From positions 108,806-172,805 of the forward strand of contig NZ_JAEAMR010000007.1 of NCBI RefSeq assembly GCF_015999245.1: DNA of 64,000 nt. Direction: 5' to 3'. Shown piece after piece: positions 18,597 to 26,219 of the stretch. A program made the translations under genes and the position numbers. A model generated the notes under the pieces. It was not told the DNA's origin, made no database searches, and saw only the letters and a program-made list of their open reading frames with translations. How positions within the stretch are numbered: position 1 is the first letter of the stretch; each line of letters starts with the position of its first letter. This DNA comes from Streptomyces sp. AV19. GTDB taxonomy: Bacteria; Actinomycetota; Actinomycetes; Streptomycetales; Streptomycetaceae.

Positions 18597-19454
18597 TCAG
18601 CACGCCCCTCCGCCCAGCTTCGCCTCGATCCACCGGACCCCGGAGCGGACCACGTCCCGCGCCTCGAAGAGGTGGCACTCGGCGGCGCCGACGGTGCCAC
18701 GGACACCGATTCCGGCGGCGAGCATCTCCCGGGCGATCACCGTGAACGGCCATTCGCCCGCCGGGACCACCGGGGTGTAGTCGAAGGCTCCGTCCTCGGT
18801 GTCGATGTCCCGGAACCTGCGCCAGACGCGCTCGCCGCCGACGAGGACCGGCTGTTCGTAGTCCACGTACCGCTTGCCGGGCGCCTCGGCCAGGGCCTCG
18901 GCGTGGTGCAGCAGGGTCAGGGTGTCCAGGGGCGCGCCCAGCAGCAGGACCCGGCCACCGGCCGCGACGAGCCGGGCCAGGGGGCTGTCCGGTCCGTGCG
19001 GATGGTCCCAGGGCTGATCGGCCATCAGCTCCGCGGCCGCCGCCCCGAGCGCGACGAAGCTCGCGTCGGGGTGGCGGCCGCGGACCGCGCCGGACTCGTG
19101 GCGGAGGGCCTCGGGCAGCCGGCCGTTGTTGTGGTCGGCCTCGCTCAGAGCCGGGTCGTAGGGAGGCCACCCGTCCCGGGCGGCCTCCCGCCACTCCTCG
19201 GGCCAGTCGGCGAGGTCGTACGGGGGCGCGTCGTTCCAGCCGGCCGGCGCCATCAACGTGCCGCGCCCGCCGACGGTTTCGGCGAGCGCGGCGATGACGG
19301 TGCGCGGACCGCCCGGTACGAAGCCGAGGGCCGACAGCCGTGTGTGGAACATGACGACGTCGCCCTCGCCGAGCCCGAGCGCACGGAGTTCGCGGACCAG
19401 CCGGCCGTGCGTCACGGGGCCGCCGGCGAGTTCGAGCAGCTTCCTCTCGTCCAT
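18597..19454 (-). CDS. AAC(3)-family aminoglycoside N-acetyltransferase-like protein
   Basis: 285 residues. It resembles antibiotic N3-acetyltransferases, which transfer acetyl from acetyl-CoA to the 3-amino group of deoxystreptamine. Signatures are DVVMFHTRLSALGFVPGG near residue 30, LMAPAGWND, ADQPWDHPHGPDSPLARLV near 150 and LLGAPLDTLTLLHHAEALAE near 175, with the paired His expected in the active site. Chromosomal homologues exist in streptomycetes without conferring resistance, so activity on aminoglycosides is an inference. ATG start without a strong ribosome binding site; T8 lies in the upstream gap. Confidence 0.83.
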   Translation of the reverse strand: MDERKLLELAGGPVTHGRLVRELRALGLGEGDVVMFHTRLSALGFVPGGPRTVIAALAETVGGRGTLMAPAGWNDAPPYDLADWPEEWREAARDGWPPYDPALSEADHNNGRLPEALRHESGAVRGRHPDASFVALGAAAAELMADQPWDHPHGPDSPLARLVAAGGRVLLLGAPLDTLTLLHHAEALAEAPGKRYVDYEQPVLVGGERVWRRFRDIDTEDGAFDYTPVVPAGEWPFTVIAREMLAAGIGVRGTVGAAECHLFEARDVVRSGVRWIEAKLGGGAC

Positions 19455-19513
19455 GGGCCGATGCTGGCCCTCCGGACAGGGACGGCGCACCCCCTTTTTT
19501 TTCTCTGTCGGCG

Positions 19514-20017
19514 CTACCAGTCGAGCGCCGTGTCGGCGTCCGACTGCCAGTAGGTCACGGCGGCCGTGTCGTCGATGTAGGTGCCCTTGGGGAGGGTCAC
19601 CTTCGCCCGGCCGTCGGCCGGGCCGTGGCCGTTGTCGAGGAAGACCCGCAGGGTCCGGACGGTACGGCCGTCGTGCCCGCTGCCGTCGGGGGCGTAGAGA
19701 CGGATGCCCGCGTACGCCGACTCGCCGGGCGCCAGCGTGACCACGGCCTGCGGCTTGCTCTCCTCCACGACGCGGGTCACGGACTGGTCGTCGTCGAAGC
19801 CCAGGTACGGGTGGAGGTAGGCGTTGCACGCGGTGCGGCCGGTGTTGGTGGCGGCCAGGAGCTGGTGGCCGAGGGGGTGGGGCACGTTCTGGACGGTCAG
19901 CTTGACGTCGGCCGTGGAGCAGGCACGGGTCACGGGGGCCGCCTGGCCCTGACCGGCGGTCACGGCGAGGACGCCGGCCGCGAGGACGGCGGACGTGGCG
20001 AGGCTGGCTATGCGCAT
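19514..20017 (-). CDS. secreted DUF4232 protein
   Basis: 167 residues with a signal peptide (1-27, ending GQAAP). The DUF4232 domain begins at ACSTADVKLTV, includes CNAYLHPYLGFDDDQ and LAPGESAYAGIRLY, and ends in a WQSDADTALDW tail. Function unknown; the fold is an immunoglobulin-like sandwich with a conserved disulfide. AGGAG precedes the ATG, inside a 14-base tandem duplication. A 34-residue membrane ORF lies 49 bases upstream on the same strand. A lipoprotein of the same family is encoded at 47051-47635. Confidence 0.85.
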   Translation of the reverse strand: MRIASLATSAVLAAGVLAVTAGQGQAAPVTRACSTADVKLTVQNVPHPLGHQLLAATNTGRTACNAYLHPYLGFDDDQSVTRVVEESKPQAVVTLAPGESAYAGIRLYAPDGSGHDGRTVRTLRVFLDNGHGPADGRAKVTLPKGTYIDDTAAVTYWQSDADTALDW

Positions 20018-20024
20018 GGCTTGT

Positions 20025-20054
20025 TCTTCTCCTGTTGAGGAATTCCTGTTGAGG
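20025..20054. repeat. tandem duplication around the DUF4232 ribosome binding site
   Basis: The unit TTCCTGTTGAGGAA is repeated in tandem with small variation. It contains the AGGA used as the ribosome binding site of the downstream (minus-strand) gene. Confidence 0.7.
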
Positions 20055-20066
20055 AATGCGGGCGTT

Positions 20067-20171
20067 TCAGAGGTGGCGCAGGAGCGCGGCGACCGTTCCG
20101 ACGGACGCGGCGAGGACTCCCAGAGCCACGGCGTCGATGAGCTCGACCCGGAGGCGGAACCTGGTCCGCAC
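20067..20171 (-). CDS. 34-residue putative single-pass membrane peptide
   Basis: Reads VRTRFRLRVELIDAVALGVL, then AASVGTVAALLRHL. A short Arg-rich N-terminus is followed by a hydrophobic helix from about residue 11 to 31. CAGGAG lies 6 bases before the GTG, a good ribosome binding site. No known family. It sits 49 bases upstream of the DUF4232 gene on the same strand and could be its operon partner. It could also be chance in a short reading frame. Confidence 0.5.
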   Translation of the reverse strand: MRTRFRLRVELIDAVALGVLAASVGTVAALLRHL

Positions 20172-20300
20172 GGCGACTCCTGTCCGGATCACCGCCCGGT
20201 GCGGGGCCGCACCGGCCGTGCTTCCGTGCCGACAGCCTGCGATGTGGCGCGTTCCGGCGCCAAGGCGCGGCGGATCTTTGGGGAAGCTGGAACGGCTGCA

Positions 20301-20306
20301 TATAGT
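20301..20306 (+). promoter_or_regulatory. candidate -10 hexamer of the membrane XRE regulator gene
   Basis: TATAGT, about 58 bases upstream of the ATG, in an otherwise very G+C-rich region; GGAAC lies 11 bases before it. Housekeeping or ECF recognition cannot be decided by eye. Confidence 0.35.
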
Positions 20307-20364
20307 CCGGCCTGGGGGAATTGCCGCGCCCTGGAACGCGGGCCTGGGACGGGGGAACAGCGGG

Positions 20365-21840
20365 ATGGCCGAGCCGGTCGAGGCGTTCGCGGAACGGCTC
20401 CGCGAGCTGAAGGAACGTTCCGGGCACAGCTACGGCGCACTGGCCAAGCGGCTGCACATGAGTACGTCGACCGTGCACCGCTACTGCAACGGCGCCGCCG
20501 TCCCCACGGAATTCGCCCCGGTGGAACGGTTCGCCCGGCTCTGCGGTGCGCGGCGCGAGGAACTCGTGGAGCTCCACCGCGCGTGGATCGTGGCCGACGA
20601 CGCGCGACGGCGCAAGGCGGGCCCGGCCCGGAAGGAAACGGCCGGACCGGCGGAAGCGCCGCCTCCCGAGGCGACGGATCCGGCCAAGCGGCCGGTACCC
20701 GAAGGCCCGCCGGAAGACACCGCGGAACGGGACGGGCAGCTTGCCTCCCCCGGAACAGACGCGCCGGAGTCGATCGACACGGCCGTACCCGAGCCCGCTC
20801 CGCACGTGGCGGCCCGCCCCGCCGGACGCCGCCGCCTCCGGCACACCCTGCTCGCCGCCGCCCTCGCCGCCGTCGTCGTACCCGCCGCCGTCGTCGCCGG
20901 CTGCTCCGCCGGTTCGCAGCGGGCGGACCGGGACGGGGCCGCCCCCGCCGGACCGACCGCGAGCGCCACCTGGCGTCCGCCCCGGGCGGACGTACCGCCC
21001 GGGACGAGCACGCCGCCCTCCCCCCGGAACACCCCGGACCGTTCCACCCCGCCCGGAACGGACGGGCGGCCGCTGCCGCCGGACGTCACCGGCAGCCCGG
21101 CACCCGGTCCGGAAGGGAGCGTTCCGAGCAGCCCTCCCGACCGCGAGAAGAAGGGCCGCGAGAAGAAGGAAGGGAAGAACACTCCGGCCCACCGCCCGGA
21201 CGCTCCCGCTCCCCTGACCGTCTCCGTCCGCCCGTACGCCCTCACCGAACGCTGCGACACCCTCTATCTGACGGGCCGTCAGCCCGGTGCGGTCGTCGCA
21301 CCGCCCGAGGGCAAGGACGCGGGCGACTGGACGGCCGCGATGCAGGCGGTGCCCGGCGGGCGGATGCGTCTCCAGGTGACCGTGCAGGGCACGGAGCGGA
21401 AGGCGGTCGTGCTGCACGCGATGCGGGTGCGCGTGGCCGGGGAACGCAGACCGCCGCTGGACTGGTCCGCCTACGCCATGGGCGACGGCTGCGGCGGCGG
21501 GCTCACCCCCGCCCACTTCGACGTGGACCTGGACCGGGACCGCCCCGCCGCGCGCCCCGTGTCCGGGCGCCAGGGCGACCTCGTCATCCCCGCGACGGAC
21601 TTCCCCTACAAGGCGTCCTCGACCGACCCGCAGGTGCTCGACGTCCTCGCCCACACCGACGGACACGACGTCAGCTGGTACTTGGAGCTGGACTGGAGCA
21701 GCGGCGACCGGCACGGGACACTGCGGATCAAGGACCGGGGGCAGCCGTTCCGCACCAGTGCGGTCAAGGAACGACCGCAGTACGCCTACCGGTTCGACAC
21801 CAGGACGTGGGAACTGCTGCCGGACTACGCCCGCCGCTGA
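20365..21840 (+). CDS. XRE-family regulator with transmembrane helix and extracellular domain
   Basis: 491 residues. The N-terminal helix-turn-helix is at about 8-65 (AFAERLRELKERSGHSYGAL then MSTSTVHRYCNGAAVP). A charged linker follows, then one membrane helix near 155-178 (LLAAALAAVVVPAAVVAGC). A long Pro/Gly-rich extracellular stretch to about 285 leads to a C-terminal beta-rich domain (LTVSVRPYALTERCDTLYL to the end). This layout is frequent in streptomycetes and suggests a one-component sensor of cell-surface state; the signal is unknown. The ATG follows GGGGGA. Confidence 0.85.
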   Translation: MAEPVEAFAERLRELKERSGHSYGALAKRLHMSTSTVHRYCNGAAVPTEFAPVERFARLCGARREELVELHRAWIVADDARRRKAGPARKETAGPAEAPPPEATDPAKRPVPEGPPEDTAERDGQLASPGTDAPESIDTAVPEPAPHVAARPAGRRRLRHTLLAAALAAVVVPAAVVAGCSAGSQRADRDGAAPAGPTASATWRPPRADVPPGTSTPPSPRNTPDRSTPPGTDGRPLPPDVTGSPAPGPEGSVPSSPPDREKKGREKKEGKNTPAHRPDAPAPLTVSVRPYALTERCDTLYLTGRQPGAVVAPPEGKDAGDWTAAMQAVPGGRMRLQVTVQGTERKAVVLHAMRVRVAGERRPPLDWSAYAMGDGCGGGLTPAHFDVDLDRDRPAARPVSGRQGDLVIPATDFPYKASSTDPQVLDVLAHTDGHDVSWYLELDWSSGDRHGTLRIKDRGQPFRTSAVKERPQYAYRFDTRTWELLPDYARR

Positions 21841-21878
21841 GAGATCAAGTGCCGAGGGATCAAGCGTCCTCCGAGGGA

Positions 21879-22625
21879 TCAGGCGTCCTCGGACGGCTCG
21901 TCCTCATAGGGCGCCTCTTCCATGATCCGTTCGCCGAGCTCGTCGGCCCACAGCTGCGCCCAGCGGCGCAGACCGGCGACGTCCTCCGCGTCCAGGCCGT
22001 GGGCGGCGAAGGCCCGGTCGTCGATCCACTCGGCCCCATCCAGGCGGGCCCGCAGGTCGGCGGGGTCGAGGCCGTCGGGGCCGCGCGCGTGCCGGCGTCC
22101 GAACTCCTCGATTTCGGCGGCCGGCCAGCGGTCGGCGGCGCCGTACACGTCGATCAGGTCGCGGGCCAGTCCCCGCTCGGCGAGGGCACGCACCTTGAGG
22201 CCCACGGCGTCCTCGGCGGCGAGGGCCGGGCCCAACTCCGTGACGACGGGCGGGCGCCACATCGTCTCCTTGAGGAGGTCGAGCGGGAACTCCTCCCCGT
22301 CGTCGGGAGCGGTGGCCGCCAGCCGCGCGGAGAGCGGGCCGGTCTCCACGTCGCGCACCCGCCAGCCGCGCTCGCGCAGCCCGGCCCGGACGCCGGCGGC
22401 GATGTCCGCCATCGCGTCCTGCGATTCGGTGGCGAGGGCCACGCCGACGCCGGTCCGGCGGGTCAGCCCGTGGGCCCGCAGCGCGTAGCCGCCGGCGAGG
22501 ACGAGCGACCAGGGCGCGCCGACGGAGACGGCGTCGGCGATCATCCGCCGGTGCGGCGCGGGCAGTTCGGGGCCGGCGTCCGGAGAACCCGGTGCGGCGG
22601 ATGGCATGCCGTTCATCATGGTCAT
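21879..22625 (-). CDS. AbiEii-like nucleotidyltransferase-fold protein with degenerate active site
   Basis: 248 residues of the nucleotidyltransferase AbiEii/AbiGii family. The first motif is intact (LVLAGGYALRAHGL near residue 42). The usual DxD-bearing strand after the conserved Arg reads RRTGVGVALATES, so the catalytic aspartates are missing. The later acidic residue is kept in FPLDLLKETMWRP. GLKVRALAERGLARDLIDVY and the C-terminal WAQLWADELGERI are typical. There is no AbiEi-type antitoxin neighbour. Probably not an active toxin. The exact start among the ATG codons in MTMM is uncertain. Confidence 0.72.
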   Translation of the reverse strand: MTMMNGMPSAAPGSPDAGPELPAPHRRMIADAVSVGAPWSLVLAGGYALRAHGLTRRTGVGVALATESQDAMADIAAGVRAGLRERGWRVRDVETGPLSARLAATAPDDGEEFPLDLLKETMWRPPVVTELGPALAAEDAVGLKVRALAERGLARDLIDVYGAADRWPAAEIEEFGRRHARGPDGLDPADLRARLDGAEWIDDRAFAAHGLDAEDVAGLRRWAQLWADELGERIMEEAPYEDEPSEDA

Positions 22626-22639
22626 TGTCCCGCACGACG

Positions 22640-22671
22640 GAGCCGCCCCCGGGCGGTCCCGGGGGCGGCTC
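22640..22671 (-). terminator. hairpin terminator after rodlin gene 1
   Basis: A perfect 14-bp stem (GAGCCGCCCCCGGG and complement) with loop CGGT. Between it and the rodlin stop lies a CCGT/CCGTCAGTCGTT-rich direct-repeat stretch (about 22690-22737). Confidence 0.8.
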
Positions 22672-22728
22672 GCGGCGCGGCGATCCCGTCGGTCGATCCG
22701 TCAGTCGTTCCGTCCGTCCGTCGTTCCG

Positions 22729-23121
22729 TCAGTCGTTGGCGGAACCGTTGCCGGACAGGATCGGAATGTGGTCCAGGATGTGCGACAGCGCGTCGTCGCC
22801 GTCGTTGATCGTGGAGTTCTCGGTGCACATCTGCTGCTGCTGCGAGGAAAGGATCGGCACGTCCTGCAGACCGATGTTCAGCAGGCCGATGAGCGACTGG
22901 GCGCCGAGCTTGCCGATGGCGATGCACGGCTTGTTGAACGAGCCGTTGATCAGGCCCATCTGGGGGCTCATGTAACCGCCGGTGTAAGTATTCCCGTACA
23001 TCTGCACTGCTTGGTTGGCGTTGGCGACGCCGTCGTCGTGTCCGGCTGCCAGCGCGGGACCGACGGATCCGCCGACTGCGGAAACCGTCAGTGCGGCCGT
23101 GGCCACTACCTTCTTGATCAC
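22729..23121 (-). CDS. rodlin (RdlA/RdlB family), copy 1
   Basis: 130-residue secreted protein of the aerial-hypha and spore-surface rodlet layer. Signal peptide at residues 1-26 (ending PALAAG). The rodlin core is visible: YGNTYTGGYMSPQMGLINGS, NKPCIAIGKLGAQSLIGLL, NIGLQDVPILSSQQQQMC, and the C-terminal DALSHILDHIPILSGNGSAN. The two mature cysteines are conserved. GTG start after GAAGGA. In tandem with a second rodlin gene 162 bases upstream on the same strand. No chaplin gene is near. Confidence 0.92.
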   Translation of the reverse strand: MIKKVVATAALTVSAVGGSVGPALAAGHDDGVANANQAVQMYGNTYTGGYMSPQMGLINGSFNKPCIAIGKLGAQSLIGLLNIGLQDVPILSSQQQQMCTENSTINDGDDALSHILDHIPILSGNGSAND

Positions 23122-23224
23122 GATGGTTCCTTCGCTCTGGTCGTTTTGCGAGCGCTACTTGCGTAACTCGGTTGTCCAGGAAAAGTCATCGGGCTTCATT
23201 CATTCGGCCGTACAAACACGGAAA

Positions 23225-23261
23225 CCCCCTGCCGCGGGTCCCGCACACCCGCCGCAGGGGG
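23225..23261 (-). terminator. hairpin terminator between the rodlin genes
   Basis: CCCCCTGC/GCAGGGGG stem, continued after one mismatch by GCGGGT/ACCCGC, with a 7-base loop. The two rodlin genes are therefore probably separate transcripts. Confidence 0.78.
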
Positions 23262-23283
23262 AATCCCGTGCTCGCTCCCGGGA

Positions 23284-23676
23284 TCAGCCGTTGGCCGAAC
23301 CGTTGCCCGAGATGATCGGGATGTCGTCGATGAGGTGCGACAGCTGGTCGTCGCCGTCGTTGATCGTCGAGTTGTCGGTGCACTGCTGCTGCTGCTGCGA
23401 GGTGAGGATCGGGATGTCCTGGAGGCCGATGTTGATGAGCCCCAGCACCGACTGCAGGCCCAGCTTGCCGATGGCGATGCAGGGCTTGTTGAGCGTGCCC
23501 TGGATCAGGCTCATCTGCGGGCTTTCCTTGCCCCCGGTCTTGGTGTTGCCGTAGCCGGTCTTCGAGCCGTTCGCGTTGGCCACGTCCTGGTCGTTGCTGA
23601 GGGCCAGCGCCGGGGAGCTGACGGCGCCGACCGTGGAGACCGTCATGACGGTCGTGGCGAGTACCTTCTTGAGCAC
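23284..23676 (-). CDS. rodlin (RdlA/RdlB family), copy 2
   Basis: 130 residues, same length as copy 1 and clearly paralogous. Signal peptide (residues 1-25, ending SPALALS), then GYGNTKTGGKESPQMSLIQG, NKPCIAIGKLGLQSVLGLIN, IGLQDIPILTSQQQQQC and DQLSHLIDDIPIISGNGSAN. GTG start (VLKKVLATT) preceded by AAAGG; the longer upstream frame is not supported. Expected in the rodlet layer together with chaplins encoded elsewhere. Confidence 0.92.
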   Translation of the reverse strand: MLKKVLATTVMTVSTVGAVSSPALALSNDQDVANANGSKTGYGNTKTGGKESPQMSLIQGTLNKPCIAIGKLGLQSVLGLINIGLQDIPILTSQQQQQCTDNSTINDGDDQLSHLIDDIPIISGNGSANG

Positions 23677-23920
23677 GTGATTAGCCTTTCGATCGTGTAG
23701 CGCCCCCACTGAGAAAGCGATCTGCACAACTCCCGCCCCGGAAGAGAGGTTCCGGGCTTTCACTCATTCGAGCCAGTGTGGCGGAAGCCCTCACCGGGCA
23801 ATTTCCGGGAATGCCGTCGGTACGAAAAGCGGCTGGTCCTCGCGCATTTCCGGACACGGTTCGTCACCGCAAGAAGACCGCAAGAAGACCGCAAGAAGAA
23901 TTGCCGAAGCGAAGGGCCTG

Positions 23921-24136
23921 TCAGCGGCGCCAGCTGATCGGCGAGACGAATCCGGAGGGCCGCCAGCGGGCCGGTGTGCACAGCAGTCCGTGGGCGGAGA
24001 AGCCCGCGGGCAGGGCGAGGCCGGTGCCCGCGGCGGCACAGGCGAGGAGAACCGCGGTCACGGCGGCGAGTTCCTCGTGGCCGGCGGCTCCCCTCTCGAC
24101 CCGGACGAGCGGGTCCGCCGGGAGCGGGTCGGTCAT
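23921..24136 (-). CDS. acyl-CoA carboxylase epsilon subunit-like protein
   Basis: 71 residues. The N-terminal strand VRVERGAAGHEELAAVTAVL and the Trp/Arg-rich C-terminus (RWRPSGFVSPISWRR) resemble epsilon subunits (AccE/PccE) of actinobacterial acyl-CoA carboxylases, which tether alpha and beta chains. Usually such genes lie next to an accB/pccB; none is here, so this is an orphan copy of the kind seen in polyketide clusters. Assignment by pattern only. Confidence 0.62.
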   Translation of the reverse strand: MTDPLPADPLVRVERGAAGHEELAAVTAVLLACAAAGTGLALPAGFSAHGLLCTPARWRPSGFVSPISWRR

Positions 24137-24571
24137 GGCCTCCACTCTTCCTGCCGGTGCGCCCCTTCCACCGTCTCCCGACGGCGGCACCGGAGGAACC
24201 CCGGTACGTCCGAACGGGTGACGGGTCTGTCGGAGGGCGGATCGCGCGTCCGGATGAACCGCCCCGCGCGCCCGCCGGGGGCGGGGGCCCGCGCGCCGGA
24301 GCGGACGGCGGTCCCGGCGTCCCTCATCTCCCGGCCGTGAACGGCGAGTTGGGGACCGCAACGGCTTGCCGTGGAGCCGCCCGCCACCGAGGCTCCTCCG
24401 CAGGCGGGTTCGCGCGCCCGGCACCCACCGGGCGGGCGATGCGGGGAAGTTGTGACGCCACCGCCGAGCATGTATGGCCGTGGGGACCGAGGAGAGGGCG
24501 GGCCGGGAGAGGCTCCCGCCGACGACAGCACGGGCACGGCGGAACGCGGAACCAAGGAGAGCAGGGACCAC
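24137..24571. other. 435-bp intergenic region between epsilon-like gene and TetR gene
   Basis: It must hold the divergent promoters of both genes. I see a very G+C-rich centre (around 24255-24300, self-complementary) but no recognisable -10/-35 pair, operator or small gene. Confidence 0.5.
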
Positions 24572-25147
24572 ATGGGCAGCACCCCCCACACGCGCAGGAG
24601 CGACACACGGGAACGCATCCAGCGCACCGCGCTGGACCTCTTCGTGACCCGCGGGTACGAGAAGACCTCCCTGCGGGAGATCGCCGAGCAGCTCGGGGTC
24701 ACCAAGGCGGCGCTCTACTACCACTTCAAAACGAAGGAGGACATCCTCCGCGCCATCTCCGACCATGTCGGCGGGCCCGTGGACGAGCTGATCGACTGGG
24801 GCGAGGCGCAGCCGCCGACGCCGGAGGTCAAGCGCGAACTCCTGTGCCGCTACAGCGAGAAGCTGCGCGGGGCGGTCCCCGTGTTCCGCATCCTCCAGGA
24901 GAACCAGGCGTCGCTGCGGACCCTCGACATCGGCGGGCGGCTGCGGGAGCGGGTGACCCGGCTGTCCCGGCTGATGCGGGCGGGGGACGAGGCGCTCGAC
25001 GCCCAAGTGCGGTTCTCCAGCGCGCTGTTCACGGTCCACTTCGGGGCCCTGGTGCTGGACGACGTCGTGGGCGACCCGGAGGAGAAGCGTCTCGCCACCC
25101 TGGACGTGGCCCTGGAGGTGCTGGGGACGGCCGTCGCCGGCCGGTGA
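24572..25147 (+). CDS. TetR-family transcriptional regulator
   Basis: 191 residues. The N-terminal helix-turn-helix is clear: RERIQRTALDLFVTRGYEKT, SLREIAEQLGVTKAALYYHF and KTKEDILRAIS (residues 14-60). The C-terminal ligand domain is all-helical with no recognised effector. ATG chosen at MGSTPHTRRSD, with AGGGA 6 bases upstream. It converges on an ScbR-like receptor gene. Confidence 0.88.
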   Translation: MGSTPHTRRSDTRERIQRTALDLFVTRGYEKTSLREIAEQLGVTKAALYYHFKTKEDILRAISDHVGGPVDELIDWGEAQPPTPEVKRELLCRYSEKLRGAVPVFRILQENQASLRTLDIGGRLRERVTRLSRLMRAGDEALDAQVRFSSALFTVHFGALVLDDVVGDPEEKRLATLDVALEVLGTAVAGR

Positions 25148-25168
25148 CGGCGGGCGCGCCGGGCCCCG

Positions 25169-25885
25169 TCAGCCCACGGCGACGGGGGCGAAGGCCGGCG
25201 GCGGCCCGGCGGCCCCGGCGGCGCGCAGCCGTTCGGCCTCGGCGAGCGCCCGGGCGCCGCGGCCGGGGGCCACGTCGAGGCGGGCCAGCACGGAGGGGAC
25301 GGCGATGCTGGGCATGACGTGCTCGTAGAGGGCGATGGCCCGGCGCTCCAGGTCGGCGCGGCGGGTGGCGGCCTGGGACATGGTGTTGATCCCGGCGTAG
25401 GCACCGACGATCAGCTCGGCGGTGTCGGCCGGCACCACGTGCGGCAGCACCTCGCCGCGCTCCTTGCCCTCGGCCAGGACCCGGACGTGCAGCCGGGTCC
25501 AGCCGTGGAAGGGGCCGCTGCGGTTCAGGGCCGCCGAGCCCTGGTCCAGGGTGAGCCGGACGCTGCCGCGCAGCAGCGGGTCGTCCGCCATCCGGTGCGC
25601 GAACACCATGCCCAGGTCCACGAGTTGCTGCATCCGGGAGGTGACCGGCGGCTCGGGGAGGCGGGGCGCCTCGACGAGCTGGGCGTCGATCACGGCGTGC
25701 GCGAGGTCCTCCTTGGAGGCGAAGTGGAAGTAGAGCGCGCCCTTGGTCACTTCGGCGCGGGCCAGGATCTCGGTGATCGTGGCCGCTTCGTAGCCCCGCT
25801 CGTCGAAGACCACCGCGGCCGCTTCGAGGATGGTCCGGCGGGTCCTGATCGCCCGGTCCTGCTTCGCCACGGTCCGCCTCCGCAT
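25169..25885 (-). CDS. ScbR-like gamma-butyrolactone receptor (TetR superfamily)
   Basis: 238 residues. The helix-turn-helix RRTILEAAAVVFDERGYEAA...TEILARAEVTKGALYFHFASKEDLAHAVI (about residues 17-65) is typical of ScbR/ArpA-type receptors. Also typical are the middle helices with VRLTLDQGSAALNRSGPFHGW and the WTRLHVRVLAEGKERGE segment. Such proteins repress antibiotic or morphogenetic genes until a gamma-butyrolactone binds. No AfsA-type synthase lies in this window, so this could be a pseudo-receptor. ATG at 25885; a GTG 15 bases inside is the alternative. Confidence 0.82.
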   Translation of the reverse strand: MRRRTVAKQDRAIRTRRTILEAAAVVFDERGYEAATITEILARAEVTKGALYFHFASKEDLAHAVIDAQLVEAPRLPEPPVTSRMQQLVDLGMVFAHRMADDPLLRGSVRLTLDQGSAALNRSGPFHGWTRLHVRVLAEGKERGEVLPHVVPADTAELIVGAYAGINTMSQAATRRADLERRAIALYEHVMPSIAVPSVLARLDVAPGRGARALAEAERLRAAGAAGPPPAFAPVAVG

Positions 25886-26219
25886 CGATAGCCCGCCCCC
25901 GCGGTGCGGCGGCGCCGGCACTGTCACCGGAATCAAACCGACGTGTACGAATCCCCGCCACCGCGGGCACCCGGCCCGTCCGACGAGCCTACGCAGCCGG
26001 GCCACGTCAGCGGAGGACGGCGAACCGGCCATGTCCGGGGCCCCGCCGAGCACCCCGCCGACCTCGCACCTTGCCCGAGGGGCAACGGGCGGCGGGCGGG
26101 CGGACGGGCCGCCGGCGGGGGAGGGCGGCCGTCCACCCGGCCGAAAGCCACCCGTGGGCGTGCCGGGGACCGGGGAGCACGGCAGACCGGACGGTACGCG
26201 TCCGCCGCGGGCCGTGCGA
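25886..26219. other. 334-bp intergenic region upstream of the ScbR-like gene
   Basis: No gene seen. On the minus strand GTCGGTTTGATTCCGG (about 25929-25944) looks like half of an autoregulatory element (ARE) for butyrolactone receptors. The other half is not convincing. Confidence 0.4.

Noticed and set aside
18597-19454. Calling the AAC(3)-like gene an acquired resistance gene
   Set aside because: Composition and context match the chromosome and no mobile element flanks it; such genes occur as non-resistance homologues in streptomycetes.
22690-22740. Regulatory meaning of the CCGT-rich direct repeats after rodlin 1
   Set aside because: Low-complexity CCGTCAGTCGTT/CCGTCCGT variation between stop codon and terminator; looks like slippage.
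25929-25944. Autoregulatory element (ARE) for the butyrolactone receptor
   Set aside because: Only one half-site resembles the consensus; kept as a remark in the intergenic entry, not called as a site.
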